Assembly: GCA_904377845.1 (NCBI GenBank)
Contig: CAJFGR010000010.1
Span: 1-64,000 of the forward strand
Length of the DNA stretch: 64,000 bases
Reading direction: 5' to 3'
DNA from: an uncultured Ruminococcus sp.
GTDB taxonomy: Bacteria > Bacillota > Clostridia > Lachnospirales > Lachnospiraceae
Made by a program: the position numbers and the translations under genes. Shown here piece after piece: positions 17,809-26,569 of the stretch. Under the pieces are notes generated by a model that did not search any database, was not told the DNA's origin, and worked only from the letters and a program-made list of their open reading frames with translations. How positions within the stretch are numbered: the stretch's first letter is position 1; the number at the start of each line of letters is the position of its first letter.

Positions 17809-17902
17809 TTGAAAATCGTCAAATTAGTGCTATACTATGGATATTATAGAGTTATCATAGACTCAGTGGGGATGCCCCGAAGTTACAGAGGCATCCTTTT
17901 TA
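17809..17902 (+). promoter_or_regulatory. rel promoter and leader with a terminator-like hairpin
   Basis: Promoter TTGAAA (17809-17814), 16-base spacer, TATACT (17831-17836). The leader then contains GGATGCC/GGCATCC (17870-17876 with 17890-17896) followed by a T5 run, i.e. an intrinsic terminator placed about 55 bases before the rel start codon. It could terminate recJ read-through or attenuate rel itself. Confidence 0.65.
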
Positions 17903-17955
17903 TTTAGAAATATTATACATACAGATAAACTGTAACATTGCAAGGGGGTAATGAT

Positions 17956-20259
17956 ATGGCAGGAACACTTGAATATGAACAGTTGAACAAGAACCTGGAG
18001 GTCGTGGACGGCCATGCCGTAAAGGCTCCCGAGGATTATCAGGATCCGGAACAGCTCTATCAGGCGCTTGTTGCAAGAGTGAGAAAATACCATCCCTCAA
18101 CGGATATCTCCATGATCGAGAAAGCGTACAGGATCGCGAAAGAAGCGCATAAAGATCAGGTGAGAAAGTCCGGAGAGCCATATATCATCCATCCGCTGTG
18201 GGTGGGAATCATCCTTGCAGACCTTGAGATGGACAAAGAGACGATCGTGGCGGGAATGCTCCATGACGCCGTGGAAGATACGGATATGACGCTGGAAGAT
18301 ATTACGAAAGAGTTCGGCGAAGAGGTGGCTCTTCTCGTAGACGGAGTCACAAAGCTGGGACAGCTCAGCTATTCTCAGGATAAGCTGGAAGTGCAGGCGG
18401 AGAACTTAAGAAAGATGTTCCTTGCCATGGCAAAGGATATCCGCGTGATCATTATCAAACTGGCGGACCGGCTCCACAATATGCGTACGCTGGAGTTTAT
18501 GACGCCGGCGAAGCAGCAGGAGAAAGCCCGCGAGACGATGGACATCTACGCACCCATCGCACAGAGGCTGGGTATCTCCAAGATCAAGACAGAACTCGAC
18601 GACCTGTCCCTGAAATACTGGAAACCGGACGTCTACTACCAGCTTGTGAAAGATCTGAACGAGCGAAAGACCGAGAGAGAAGAATTTGTCCAGCAGATCG
18701 TGGCGGAAGTGTCAAAGCATATGAAGAATGCCAACATCAAGGCAAAGGTCTACGGACGTGTGAAGCATTTCTTCAGTATCTATAAGAAGATGGTGAACCA
18801 GAACAAGACGCTGGATCAGGTGTATGACCTGTTTGCAGTCCGCATCATTGTGGATTCGGTGAAAGACTGCTATGCGGCTCTGGGCGTGATCCATGAGATG
18901 TACACTCCTATTCCGGGGCGTTTTAAAGATTACATCGCCATGCCGAAGCCGAATATGTACCAGTCGCTCCACACGACGCTGATGGGCCCCTCCGGACAGC
19001 CCTTCGAGATCCAGATCCGTACCGAGGAGATGCACAAGACGGCTGAATACGGTATTGCCGCTCACTGGAAATATAAGGAGGGCGCGGATGCGGCGAAGAG
19101 TATGGCGTCTCAGGAGGCGAAGCTTAACTGGCTGCGCCAGATTCTTGAGTGGCAGAGAGATATGTCCGACAACAGAGAGTTCCTAAGCCTGCTGAAAGGC
19201 GACCTTGACCTGTTTGCGGAGGATGTCTACTGCTTTACCCCGAACGGGGATGTGAAGAACCTGCCCAACGGCTCCACGCCGGTGGATTTCGCCTATGCGA
19301 TCCACAGTGCGGTGGGCAACAAGATGGTGGGAGCAAGAGTAAACGGAAAACTTGTCAACATTGATTATAAGATACAGAACGGCGACAGGATCGAGATCCT
19401 TACGTCGCAGAATTCAAAGGGACCGAGCCGCGACTGGCTCAATATCGTCAAGAGCACACAGGCGAAAAATAAGATCAACCAGTGGTTCAAAAAGCAGTTT
19501 AAAGAAGAAAATATCGTACGAGGCAAGGAGCTGATCGTATCCTACTGCCGCAGCAAGAATATTGAGCTTCTGAATATCCTGAAACCGAAATATCAGCAGA
19601 TCGTACAGAAAAAGTACGGATTCCGTGACTGGGATGCGGTCCTTGCGGCCATCGGCCACGGCGGCCTGAAGGAAGGTCAGGTGGTCAACCGCCTGCAGGA
19701 AGAGTACGAGAAAGAACATAAGAAAGAAATCACCGATGAGACGATTCTGGAGAAGATTTCAGAAGCAAACCATCAGAAAGTCCATATCGCAAGATCCAAG
19801 AGCGGTATCGTGGTCAAGGGAATCAACGATATGGCAGTGCGGTTCTCCAAGTGCTGTAATCCGGTGCCGGGAGACGAAATTGTCGGTTTCGTTACCCGTG
19901 GTAGAGGAATGTCCATCCACCGGACTGACTGCGTTAATATGCTCCATCTCTCCGCGGCTGAGCGGGAGAGGCTGATCGACGCCGAGTGGGAAGATACATC
20001 AGATACAGAGGGCGGCGGCCAGTACCTTGCCGAACTGAAGATGTATGCCGACGACAGGCAGGGGCTTCTGATGGATGTGACCAAGGTTTTCACGGAAGAG
20101 AAGATCGATGTGAAGTCCGTCAATATCCGCACAAGCAAGAAAGGGACGGCTACGCTGGATATGGGCTTTATCGTTCAGGGGCGTGAACAGCTTGATGTGG
20201 TGATTAAGAAGCTCAGACAGATTGAGAGCGTGATCGATATTGAGAGAACGACAGGCTGA
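17956..20259 (+). CDS. rel: bifunctional (p)ppGpp synthetase/hydrolase
   Basis: 767-residue long RSH protein that makes and degrades the stringent-response alarmone. In order: HD hydrolase domain (HPLWVGIILADLEMD, HDAVEDTD, ADRLHNMRTL), synthetase domain (KVYGRVKHFFSIYKKM, DLFAVRIIV, RFKDYIAMPKPNMYQSLHT, EIQIRT), TGS domain (VYCFTPNGDVKNLPNGSTPVDFAYAIHS), a zinc-finger region with CCNPVPGD and a C-terminal ACT domain. Both catalytic sites look intact. I chose ATG 17956, which has AGGGGG 8 bases upstream; a TTG at 17938 is upstream of that site. The MBL hydrolase gene follows 19 bases after the stop. Confidence 0.96.
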   Translation: MAGTLEYEQLNKNLEVVDGHAVKAPEDYQDPEQLYQALVARVRKYHPSTDISMIEKAYRIAKEAHKDQVRKSGEPYIIHPLWVGIILADLEMDKETIVAGMLHDAVEDTDMTLEDITKEFGEEVALLVDGVTKLGQLSYSQDKLEVQAENLRKMFLAMAKDIRVIIIKLADRLHNMRTLEFMTPAKQQEKARETMDIYAPIAQRLGISKIKTELDDLSLKYWKPDVYYQLVKDLNERKTEREEFVQQIVAEVSKHMKNANIKAKVYGRVKHFFSIYKKMVNQNKTLDQVYDLFAVRIIVDSVKDCYAALGVIHEMYTPIPGRFKDYIAMPKPNMYQSLHTTLMGPSGQPFEIQIRTEEMHKTAEYGIAAHWKYKEGADAAKSMASQEAKLNWLRQILEWQRDMSDNREFLSLLKGDLDLFAEDVYCFTPNGDVKNLPNGSTPVDFAYAIHSAVGNKMVGARVNGKLVNIDYKIQNGDRIEILTSQNSKGPSRDWLNIVKSTQAKNKINQWFKKQFKEENIVRGKELIVSYCRSKNIELLNILKPKYQQIVQKKYGFRDWDAVLAAIGHGGLKEGQVVNRLQEEYEKEHKKEITDETILEKISEANHQKVHIARSKSGIVVKGINDMAVRFSKCCNPVPGDEIVGFVTRGRGMSIHRTDCVNMLHLSAAERERLIDAEWEDTSDTEGGGQYLAELKMYADDRQGLLMDVTKVFTEEKIDVKSVNIRTSKKGTATLDMGFIVQGREQLDVVIKKLRQIESVIDIERTTG

Positions 20260-20278
20260 CAGACCGTGACAGGAGATT

Positions 20279-20908
20279 ATGGAGATGAAAATAGAGAAAT
20301 TTGTACTTGGCCCGGTGGGAACGAACTGCTATATCGTCAGAAATGAAGACACGATGGAATGTTTCATCGTGGATCTGGCAGCCTGTCCGCCGGAGCTTGT
20401 AAGCCACATTAAAAATGCAGGGCTGACGGTGAAGGCCGTGCTGCTCACTCACGGGCACTTTGATCATATCATGGGCCTGGACCGTTTCCTGGAAGAGTTT
20501 CCGGTTCCGGTCTATGCGTGCGCGGCGGAAAAAGAAGTTCTGGAGAGCGCGCAGCTGAATTCATCTTCGGGAATGCTGGGGCAGCCGTATACATTTACCG
20601 GAGCCCAGTTTGTGAAAGATCGAGACCTGCTGGATATTGCGGGAATGAAGATCCGGGTGATCCAGACTCCGGGACACACCATCGGAGGCTGCTGTTATTA
20701 CATTGCAGATGAGAAAGTCCTGTTCAGCGGGGATACACTGTTCCGGTCGTCTGTGGGACGCACGGATCTGCCGACAGGCAGCATGAGCGCGCTGGTGCGC
20801 TCTGTTACAGACAGACTCCTTGTACTGCCGGACGAGACGCGCGTGTATCCGGGACATATGGAAGAGACAACGATCGGATATGAGAAACAGTATAATCCGT
20901 TCCTGTAG
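20279..20908 (+). CDS. MBL-fold metallo-hydrolase (glyoxalase II-like)
   Basis: 209-residue metallo-beta-lactamase-fold hydrolase of the YcbL/GloB-like group. The zinc ligands are all visible: THGHFDHI (HxHxDH), TPGHTIGG, FSGDTLF and the final PGHMEETT. The family often hydrolyses thioesters such as S-lactoylglutathione analogues; the substrate here is unknown. AGGAG precedes ATG 20279. It lies between rel and hemZ in a tight same-strand run, a gene order seen in many Clostridia. Confidence 0.9.
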   Translation: MEMKIEKFVLGPVGTNCYIVRNEDTMECFIVDLAACPPELVSHIKNAGLTVKAVLLTHGHFDHIMGLDRFLEEFPVPVYACAAEKEVLESAQLNSSSGMLGQPYTFTGAQFVKDRDLLDIAGMKIRVIQTPGHTIGGCCYYIADEKVLFSGDTLFRSSVGRTDLPTGSMSALVRSVTDRLLVLPDETRVYPGHMEETTIGYEKQYNPFL

Positions 20909-20931
20909 ATACAGATGGGGAAAAGATAAGA

Positions 20932-22389
20932 ATGATCGAGATAGCAAGTAAGAAAAACAAATATACCTATAATGCATATCACATTGTGAAATCATTTTTC
21001 CCGGGCGAGGAGATCATACAGAAAGTAGATGAAAAGCAGGAACCTCTTATGGCAGTCAGACTGCCGGGAGGCTCTTGCTTTTCCCTTGCACCGGAAGAAG
21101 TGGATGCAGTGCTTGAAGGACAGGAGTTCTCCGCCGCAGAGGCGAGGGAACAGGCTGTGAAGAAAGAAGTGACCAGACGGCTGTACCGGTATCTGGCAGA
21201 AGAGACGGGCAGGGAGCTTGCATGGGGAACCCTGACCGGCGTGCGTCCCACCAAGATTCCCATGGAACAGCTGGAGGGCGGCGCCTCGGAAGAAGAGGCG
21301 GCACAGTTCATGATGGAGAAATATTACGTGAGCCCGGAGAAAGCTTCCCTTGCGGCAGAGGTCGCGTCACGGGAGAATGCGCTTCTGTCCAGACTGGACT
21401 GTGACAAAGGCTTCAGCCTGTATATCGGGATTCCGTTCTGCCCAAGTGTGTGCTCTTACTGTTCATTCAGTTCGTCTCCCATTGGGCAGTGGAAAGATAA
21501 GGTGGACGCCTATCTTGACGCACTGATAAAGGAGATCCGGTATATCGGCTCCAGAGCAGAGGGAAGAGTGCCGGATACTGTCTACATCGGAGGGGGAACG
21601 CCGACCACGCTTGAACCGGAGCAGCTGAAACGTCTGCTGGATACAGTCACGGAATGCTTTGATCTCTCCAATGTTCTGGAGTTTACCGTGGAGGCGGGCA
21701 GGCCCGACAGTATCACAGAGGAGAAGCTTTCGGTGATCCGGGAGTATCCTGTGAGCCGCATTTCCGTTAATCCCCAGACCATGCAGCAGAAAACGCTGGA
21801 TCTTGTGGGCAGGCGCCACACGGTAGAGCAGACAGTGCAGGCATTTGAGCTGGCGCGTAAGAAGGGATTTGACAATATCAATATGGATCTGATCGCCGGG
21901 CTTCCCGGCGAGACGATCGAGGATATGGAGGATACCCTCCGGCAGGTGGAGACGCTGCATCCTGACAGCCTGACGGTCCATGCCCTTGCCATCAAGCGGG
22001 CGGCAAAGTTCGGTCAGGAGGGGCGCACGGCGGATCTTCACGCGGAGATATCAGGCATGGTGGAGAGCGCATATGCGAGTGCCCGCAGGATGGGACTGGT
22101 TCCCTACTACCTGTACCGGCAGAAGAATATTGCCGGAAATTTTGAAAATGTGGGCTATGCAGAACTTGACAAAGCCGGAATATACAATATACTGATTATG
22201 GAAGAAAAGCAGACCATCCTTGCGGCGGGAGCGGGGGCATCTACGAAGATCCTGCTCAAAAATCCGATCATCAGGGATGGAGGCAAAGAAGTAAATCTGG
22301 TCCGCGCGGAGAACGTGAAGAATATCAATGACTACATTGCCCGGATCGATGAAATGATAGAACGAAAAGGAGAATGGTTATGGCGTTGA
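20932..22389 (+). CDS. hemZ: HemZ-type radical SAM coproporphyrinogen dehydrogenase
   Basis: 485-residue HemN-like radical SAM protein. The cluster-binding motif is CPSVCSYCSFSS (CxxxCxxC), preceded by GFSLYIGIPF and followed by VDAYLDALIKEI, TVYIGGGTPTTL and GLPGETIEDM, typical of HemZ. The roughly 155-residue N-terminal extension before the motif is the HemZ hallmark. HemZ is annotated as oxygen-independent coproporphyrinogen III dehydrogenase, but many carriers lack a full haem pathway, so the true substrate is unsure. Its stop overlaps the hisS start by 10 bases. Confidence 0.9.
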   Translation: MIEIASKKNKYTYNAYHIVKSFFPGEEIIQKVDEKQEPLMAVRLPGGSCFSLAPEEVDAVLEGQEFSAAEAREQAVKKEVTRRLYRYLAEETGRELAWGTLTGVRPTKIPMEQLEGGASEEEAAQFMMEKYYVSPEKASLAAEVASRENALLSRLDCDKGFSLYIGIPFCPSVCSYCSFSSSPIGQWKDKVDAYLDALIKEIRYIGSRAEGRVPDTVYIGGGTPTTLEPEQLKRLLDTVTECFDLSNVLEFTVEAGRPDSITEEKLSVIREYPVSRISVNPQTMQQKTLDLVGRRHTVEQTVQAFELARKKGFDNINMDLIAGLPGETIEDMEDTLRQVETLHPDSLTVHALAIKRAAKFGQEGRTADLHAEISGMVESAYASARRMGLVPYYLYRQKNIAGNFENVGYAELDKAGIYNILIMEEKQTILAAGAGASTKILLKNPIIRDGGKEVNLVRAENVKNINDYIARIDEMIERKGEWLWR

Positions 22390-23630
22390 AAAAGAAACCG
22401 GTCACAGGCATGAAAGACATGATGCCGTCCGAAATGGAGGTCAGGGATTATGTCATCAGTCTGATCAAGGACACATATAAGACATTCGGGTTCTCATCCA
22501 TTGAGACCCCCTGCGTGGAGCATATTGAAAATCTGTGCAGCAAGCAGGGCGGGGACAACGAGAAGCTGATCTTCAAGATCTTAAAGAGAGGCGAGAAACT
22601 CAAGATCAATGAGGCGAAAGAAGAGGCTGATCTTGTGGACGGAGGACTGCGCTACGACCTGACTGTTCCGCTTTCCCGTTACTATGCGAACCATGCGAAT
22701 GAGCTCCCGGCTCCGTTCAAGGCGCTTCAGATGGGAAATGTATGGCGTGCGGACAGACCTCAGAGAGGCCGTTTCCGTCAGTTTATGCAGTGTGATATCG
22801 ATATCCTCGGCGAGCCGTCCAATCTGGCTGAGATTGAACTGATCCTTGCGACGACGACACTGCTCGGCAAGCTGGATTTCCATAACTTTACTATCCGCAT
22901 CAACGACAGAAGATTCCTGAAAGCTATGGCGGCTTACAGCGGCTTCAAAGAGGAAGATTATGACAGTGTATTCATTACTCTGGACAAGATGGATAAGATC
23001 GGACTTGACGGCGTAGAGGCAGAGCTGAAGGAGAACGGTTATGCAGAGGAATCGGTTGAGAAGTATCTTGAACTTTTTAAAGAGATTACGGGCGATGTTG
23101 AGGGCGTTCGTATGTGTAAGGAGAAATTACAGGGCTATCTTGCGCCTGAGGCGGCGGACGGTCTGGAAATGATCATCAGCTGCGTGGAGCAGGAGAAAGA
23201 AGCGGACTTCCGCATGAAATTCGATCCTACTCTTGTGCGCGGTATGTCCTACTATACGGGGACAATCTTCGAAATCTCCATGGATGAGTTCGGCGGCTCT
23301 GTCGGAGGCGGCGGACGCTACGACAAGATGATCGGAAAATTCACCGGTCAGGATACGCCTGCGGTAGGATTCTCCATCGGGTTCGAGCGTATCGTGATGC
23401 TTCTTCTCGAGCGCGGCTATCAGGTTCCTACAAGCAGACCGAAGAAAGCCTATCTTCTGGAGAAGAAGATCTCTCAGGAGAAGCTGCTTGAAGTGCTGGA
23501 ACAGGCAAAGGCAGACCGTGCAGACGGAATGCAGGTTATGATCATGAATATGAAGAAGAACAAGAAGTTCCAGAAGGAACAGCTTGCAGAACAGGGATAT
23601 ACAGATATTACGGAGGTGTACAATGGCTGA
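22380..23630 (+). CDS. hisS: histidyl-tRNA synthetase
   Basis: 416-residue class II synthetase charging tRNA-His. Motif 1 region (GFSSIETPCVEHIENL), motif 2 (ALQMGNVWRADRPQRGRFRQFMQCDID), the histidine-A motif (VRGMSYYTGTIFEI) and motif 3 (VGFSIGFERIVMLL) are present. The first in-frame ATG (22374) is almost on top of the AAAAGGAG site, so ATG 22380 with better spacing is preferred. It overlaps hemZ by 10 bases and aspS by 8 bases, implying translational coupling. Confidence 0.95.
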   Translation: MALKKKPVTGMKDMMPSEMEVRDYVISLIKDTYKTFGFSSIETPCVEHIENLCSKQGGDNEKLIFKILKRGEKLKINEAKEEADLVDGGLRYDLTVPLSRYYANHANELPAPFKALQMGNVWRADRPQRGRFRQFMQCDIDILGEPSNLAEIELILATTTLLGKLDFHNFTIRINDRRFLKAMAAYSGFKEEDYDSVFITLDKMDKIGLDGVEAELKENGYAEESVEKYLELFKEITGDVEGVRMCKEKLQGYLAPEAADGLEMIISCVEQEKEADFRMKFDPTLVRGMSYYTGTIFEISMDEFGGSVGGGGRYDKMIGKFTGQDTPAVGFSIGFERIVMLLLERGYQVPTSRPKKAYLLEKKISQEKLLEVLEQAKADRADGMQVMIMNMKKNKKFQKEQLAEQGYTDITEVYNG

Positions 23631-25410
23631 ATCAATGCAGGGACTTAAGAGGACTCACAGATGCGGGGAACTTTCCGCGGCAAATGTGGGTGAGACTGTG
23701 ACCATCATGGGATGGGTGCAGAAGAACAGGAACAAGGGCGGACTCGTATTTGTCGACGTGCGTGACCGTTCCGGTATCATTCAGGTTGTGTGTGAAGAGG
23801 GAAAGACAGATCCGGCGCTTCTCGAGAAAGCGGCGTCTCTGCGTTCCGAATATGTAGTCGCTATTGTGGGAGAAGTGGCAAAACGTTCCGGCGCTGTGAA
23901 CGAGAAGATCGCCACAGGTGAAATCGAAGTGATCCCCAGTGAGCTGCGCATTCTTTCCGAGTCACTGACACCGCCGTTTCAGGTAGAAGAGAACTGCAAG
24001 ACAAAGGAAGAGGTGCGTCTGAAATACCGCTACCTTGACCTGCGCAGACCGGATATCCAGAGAAATCTGATGATGAAGAGCCGTGTTATGACTCTGACAC
24101 GTCAGTTCTTTACAGAAGAAGGATTCCTTGAGATCGAGACGCCTATGCTGGGCAAGACGACTCCCGAGGGCGCGAGAGACTACCTTGTGCCGAGCCGTAT
24201 CCATCCGGGATGCTTCTACGGACTGCCCCAGTCACCGCAGCTTTACAAACAGCTGCTGATGTGCTCCGGTTTCGACCGTTACATCCAGATCGCCAGATGT
24301 TTCCGCGATGAGGACCTGCGTGCCGACAGACAGCCGGAATTCACACAGATCGATATGGAGCTGTCTTTCGTGGATGTGGACGATGTGATCGACGTCAATG
24401 AGAGATATCTCGCAAAACTCTTTAAGGAAGTGCTGGATGTGGATGTACAGCTTCCGATCCAGAGAATGACATGGCAGGAAGCTATGGACCGCTTCGGTTC
24501 CGATAAGCCGGATCTTCGTTTCGGCATGGAACTGACCGACGTGACGGATGTGGTGAAAGGCTGCGGCTTCGGTGTGTTTACCGGCGCTATTGAGAACGGC
24601 GGAACTGTCCGCGGTATCAATGCCAAAGGACAGGGCGCAATGCCGAGAAAGAAGATCGACAAGCTGACTGCGTTCGTGAAAGACTACGGCGCAAAAGGTC
24701 TTGCATATATCGCAATTCACGAAGATGGCACTGTAAAATCTTCTTTTGCGAAGTTCATGAGCGAAGAGGAGATGGACGCGCTGATCAAAGCGATGGACGG
24801 ACAGCCGGGAGACCTGCTTCTGTTCGCGGCTGATAAGAATAAAGTTGTATGGGATTCACTGGGAGCGCTCCGCGTGGAGCTGGCAAAACAGCTTGATCTT
24901 CTGGACAAGAACGAATACCGTTTCGTATGGATCACAGAATTCCCGCAGTTCGAGTGGAGCGATGAGCAGGGCCGTTATCTCGCCATGCATCATCCGTTCA
25001 CCATGCCGATGGAAGAGGATCTGCCGCTCCTCGATAAAGGAGAGCTCGGCAAGATCCGCGCAAAAGCATACGATATCGTCCTCAACGGAAACGAGATCGG
25101 CGGCGGAAGCGTCAGAATCCATCAGAATGACATTCAGGAGAAGATGTTCGAGGCGCTCGGATTTACGAAAGAGCAGGCGCACAGCCAGTTCGGATTCCTG
25201 CTTGAGGCATTTAAGTACGGAGTACCGCCGCACGCAGGACTTGCGTACGGACTGGACCGTCTTGTCATGCTTATGGCAAAACAGGACAGCATCCGCGACG
25301 TGATCGCATTCCCGAAGATCAAAGATGCGTCATGCCTGATGACAGAGGCTCCGACTCCGGCGGACGAGAAGCAGCTTGAAGAGCTGGGACTGTCTGTAGT
25401 GGCAGAGTAA
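23623..25410 (+). CDS. aspS: aspartyl-tRNA synthetase
   Basis: 595-residue bacterial-type class II AspRS. It has an N-terminal OB anticodon-binding domain (VTIMGWVQKNRNKGGLVFVDVRDRSGIIQ), motif 1, motif 2 (IARCFRDEDLRADRQPEFTQIDMELSF), the GAD insertion domain expected of bacterial enzymes and motif 3 (GLAYGLDRLVMLM). ATG 23623 lies inside the hisS end and has CGGAGG 6 bases before it; an earlier frame from 23584 simply reads hisS sequence. It ends the recJ-to-aspS block; large hairpins follow. Confidence 0.95.
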   Translation: MAESMQGLKRTHRCGELSAANVGETVTIMGWVQKNRNKGGLVFVDVRDRSGIIQVVCEEGKTDPALLEKAASLRSEYVVAIVGEVAKRSGAVNEKIATGEIEVIPSELRILSESLTPPFQVEENCKTKEEVRLKYRYLDLRRPDIQRNLMMKSRVMTLTRQFFTEEGFLEIETPMLGKTTPEGARDYLVPSRIHPGCFYGLPQSPQLYKQLLMCSGFDRYIQIARCFRDEDLRADRQPEFTQIDMELSFVDVDDVIDVNERYLAKLFKEVLDVDVQLPIQRMTWQEAMDRFGSDKPDLRFGMELTDVTDVVKGCGFGVFTGAIENGGTVRGINAKGQGAMPRKKIDKLTAFVKDYGAKGLAYIAIHEDGTVKSSFAKFMSEEEMDALIKAMDGQPGDLLLFAADKNKVVWDSLGALRVELAKQLDLLDKNEYRFVWITEFPQFEWSDEQGRYLAMHHPFTMPMEEDLPLLDKGELGKIRAKAYDIVLNGNEIGGGSVRIHQNDIQEKMFEALGFTKEQAHSQFGFLLEAFKYGVPPHAGLAYGLDRLVMLMAKQDSIRDVIAFPKIKDASCLMTEAPTPADEKQLEELGLSVVAE

Positions 25411-25538
25411 TTCTGATTTTCCGGACTGAATGCCGATGAGGATGAGGTCCGAAAACGGACGGAGATGAGGCACGGAAATACTTTTTTAAGATGAACGGTA
25501 TGTGCTTCAGGCTCCGCTCCATAATCTGAGAAAAACTA

Positions 25539-25646
25539 AAGGGTCTGGAAGCTGATTAAAAGCAAAGCCGCAAAATGGACAACTCGCCTTCGGCTCAAAC
25601 AATCCATTTTGCGGCTTAACATCATCTTCCGGACCCTTAACTTTTT
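25539..25646 (+). terminator. 100-base double-arm hairpin with T-run after aspS
   Basis: Outer arms 25539-25556 and 25621-25638 pair over 18 positions with one wobble and one mismatch. Inner arms 25565-25579 and 25603-25617 pair perfectly over 15 bases, and the loop contains GCC-TTC-GGC. A T5 run (25642-25646) follows. It works as a terminator on paper but is far larger than needed, which suggests a repeat element or a structured RNA. The rest of 25411-25909 holds the second palindromic element and no gene that I can see. Confidence 0.75.
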
Positions 25647-25786
25647 CCGGCAGATTACTCCGGAAAATCGGGAAATAAAGAAACCGGTCGAGAAAGGAAA
25701 GATCAACAAAAATTTATGTAAATCTCAGTCTGAAAAGTTATGGGGCTGTTCCTTCCGTTTTGTCGATTTTCTGTCTGGGAAAAAGC

Positions 25787-25900
25787 AGCCGGGAGACAGG
25801 TATTGTGTACGCACCGTAGAGTAACGCCGGCACTTGGAGCGCGTCTTTTGCGCTCCTATGTACCGCTGCGTTACGGCCCGGATACTTTGTCAGTACGGAA
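25787..25900. repeat. palindromic intergenic element, long copy
   Basis: Nested arms: GCCGGG/CCCGG outside, GTAACG/CGTTAC (25821-25826 with 25869-25874), and GGAGCGC/GCGCTCC (25836-25842 with 25850-25856). Its left edge and its right edge (CGGATACTTTG) match the 18-bp palindrome at 14866-14911. A 13-base stretch in it (CACCGTAGAGTAA) recurs at about 44803. Reads as a dispersed palindromic repeat. Confidence 0.65.
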
Positions 25901-25909
25901 AATCAGGAT

Positions 25910-26188
25910 TTATTCATCCCATCCTTCGTAGAATCGGATGTTCACTGAAATATTTCTTACGACATCCCCATCTTTCACTTCGATATCTTCTATATCAGAT
26001 ACATAAGGCATCATAGGCTCGTCCTCTTCGAGTTCCACTTCGATCCATGTCCGGCAGGCTTCATTCGCCTTTTCAATGGCATCATCAAGTGTTTCTCCAT
26101 CCGCTTCACAGCATTCCAGATCCGGGAAGAAAGCGTGGTAACCGCCGGTTTCGTTTTTGCGGAAAACCGCAGGGTATATAAATTTCAT
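25910..26188 (-). CDS. hicB: HicB-like antitoxin (orphan)
   Basis: 92-residue HicB-type protein: MKFIYPAVFRKNETGGYHAFFPDLECCEADGETLDDA is the partial RNase-H-like fold that binds HicA toxins, followed by an acidic middle and a short strand tail; no C-terminal DNA-binding helix-turn-helix is seen. ATG 26188 has AAAGGAG 8 bases upstream; the longer frame to 26413 reads through the toxin promoter region. No HicA (about 60-residue dsRNA-binding-like toxin) is encoded on either side, so this is an orphan antitoxin or a domesticated HicB. Confidence 0.85.
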   Translation of the reverse strand: MKFIYPAVFRKNETGGYHAFFPDLECCEADGETLDDAIEKANEACRTWIEVELEEDEPMMPYVSDIEDIEVKDGDVVRNISVNIRFYEGWDE

Positions 26189-26263
26189 AAACTGATAGCT
26201 CCTTTTCGAAATGATTTGCTGTAAGTATATTATAAATCCAGGAAAATGACAATAAGATTTCCT

Positions 26264-26292
26264 TTGCTCCGCTGGAAAACATATGTTATACT
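26264..26292 (+). promoter_or_regulatory. promoter of the type I toxin gene
   Basis: -35 TTGCTC (26264-26269), 17-base spacer, -10 TATACT (26287-26292). It lies 69 bases before the toxin start codon, giving a long 5' leader as is common for type I toxins. Confidence 0.7.
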
Positions 26293-26360
26293 CGTTGCAC
26301 GGAGTAACTGTGTTACAGGGTGGCTGACCTCTATTCCTACATAGAATGGGGGTGGTGCTG

Positions 26361-26453
26361 ATGGACAAAAAACCGTTTGATTTTAAAGATTTAATGGCTT
26401 TTGGAATGTTCATTCTGGCATTGCTGACATTCGTGTTTACGTATAGCAGCTAA
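26361..26453 (+). CDS. 30-residue holin-like type I toxin
   Basis: Tiny membrane peptide: a polar start (MDKKPFDFKD), then one transmembrane helix (LMAFGMFILALLTFVFTY) and SS. The FGMFILALL core is the signature of the Firmicutes putative holin-like toxin family (related to TxpA/BsrG type I toxins). It is too short for ordinary gene calling. GGGGGTGG stands 8 bases before ATG 26361. The 3' end of its mRNA runs antisense to a short RNA encoded on the other strand (26464-26563), the standard layout of a type I toxin-antitoxin module. Expected effect is membrane depolarisation when not repressed (family knowledge). Confidence 0.82.
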   Translation: MDKKPFDFKDLMAFGMFILALLTFVFTYSS

Positions 26454-26463
26454 TGCCTCAGGC

Positions 26464-26563
26464 ATAAGAAAACCACCCTAGATACTTGGCCGTTGAAAGG
26501 GTGGATTTCTATAAAAATGTTCACTTTTAAGGTCAACCCCTTGTGGGCGGTTGCTCCTTTTTC
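26464..26563 (-). ncRNA. antisense antitoxin RNA of the type I module
   Basis: About 100 nt, bounded by a strong minus-strand promoter (26570-26598) and an intrinsic terminator: CCACCCT/AGGGTGG arms (26473-26479 with 26498-26504) followed on the minus strand by TTTTCTT (26466-26472). It is complementary to the 3' untranslated part of the toxin mRNA, which ends near its own terminator (26532-26562, T5). Position and architecture match the txpA/ratA type; the exact ends are inferred. Confidence 0.75.
26532..26562 (+). terminator. terminator of the toxin mRNA
   Basis: CAACCCC (26534-26540) pairs with GGGCGGTTG (26545-26553) around a short loop, one bulge, then T5 at 26558-26562. Confidence 0.6.
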
Positions 26564-26569
26564 ATTTAT

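Noticed and set aside
20932..22389. Haem biosynthesis operon around hemZ
   Set aside because: Neighbours are rel, an MBL hydrolase and tRNA synthetases; no other haem genes, so hemZ does not by itself show a haem pathway.
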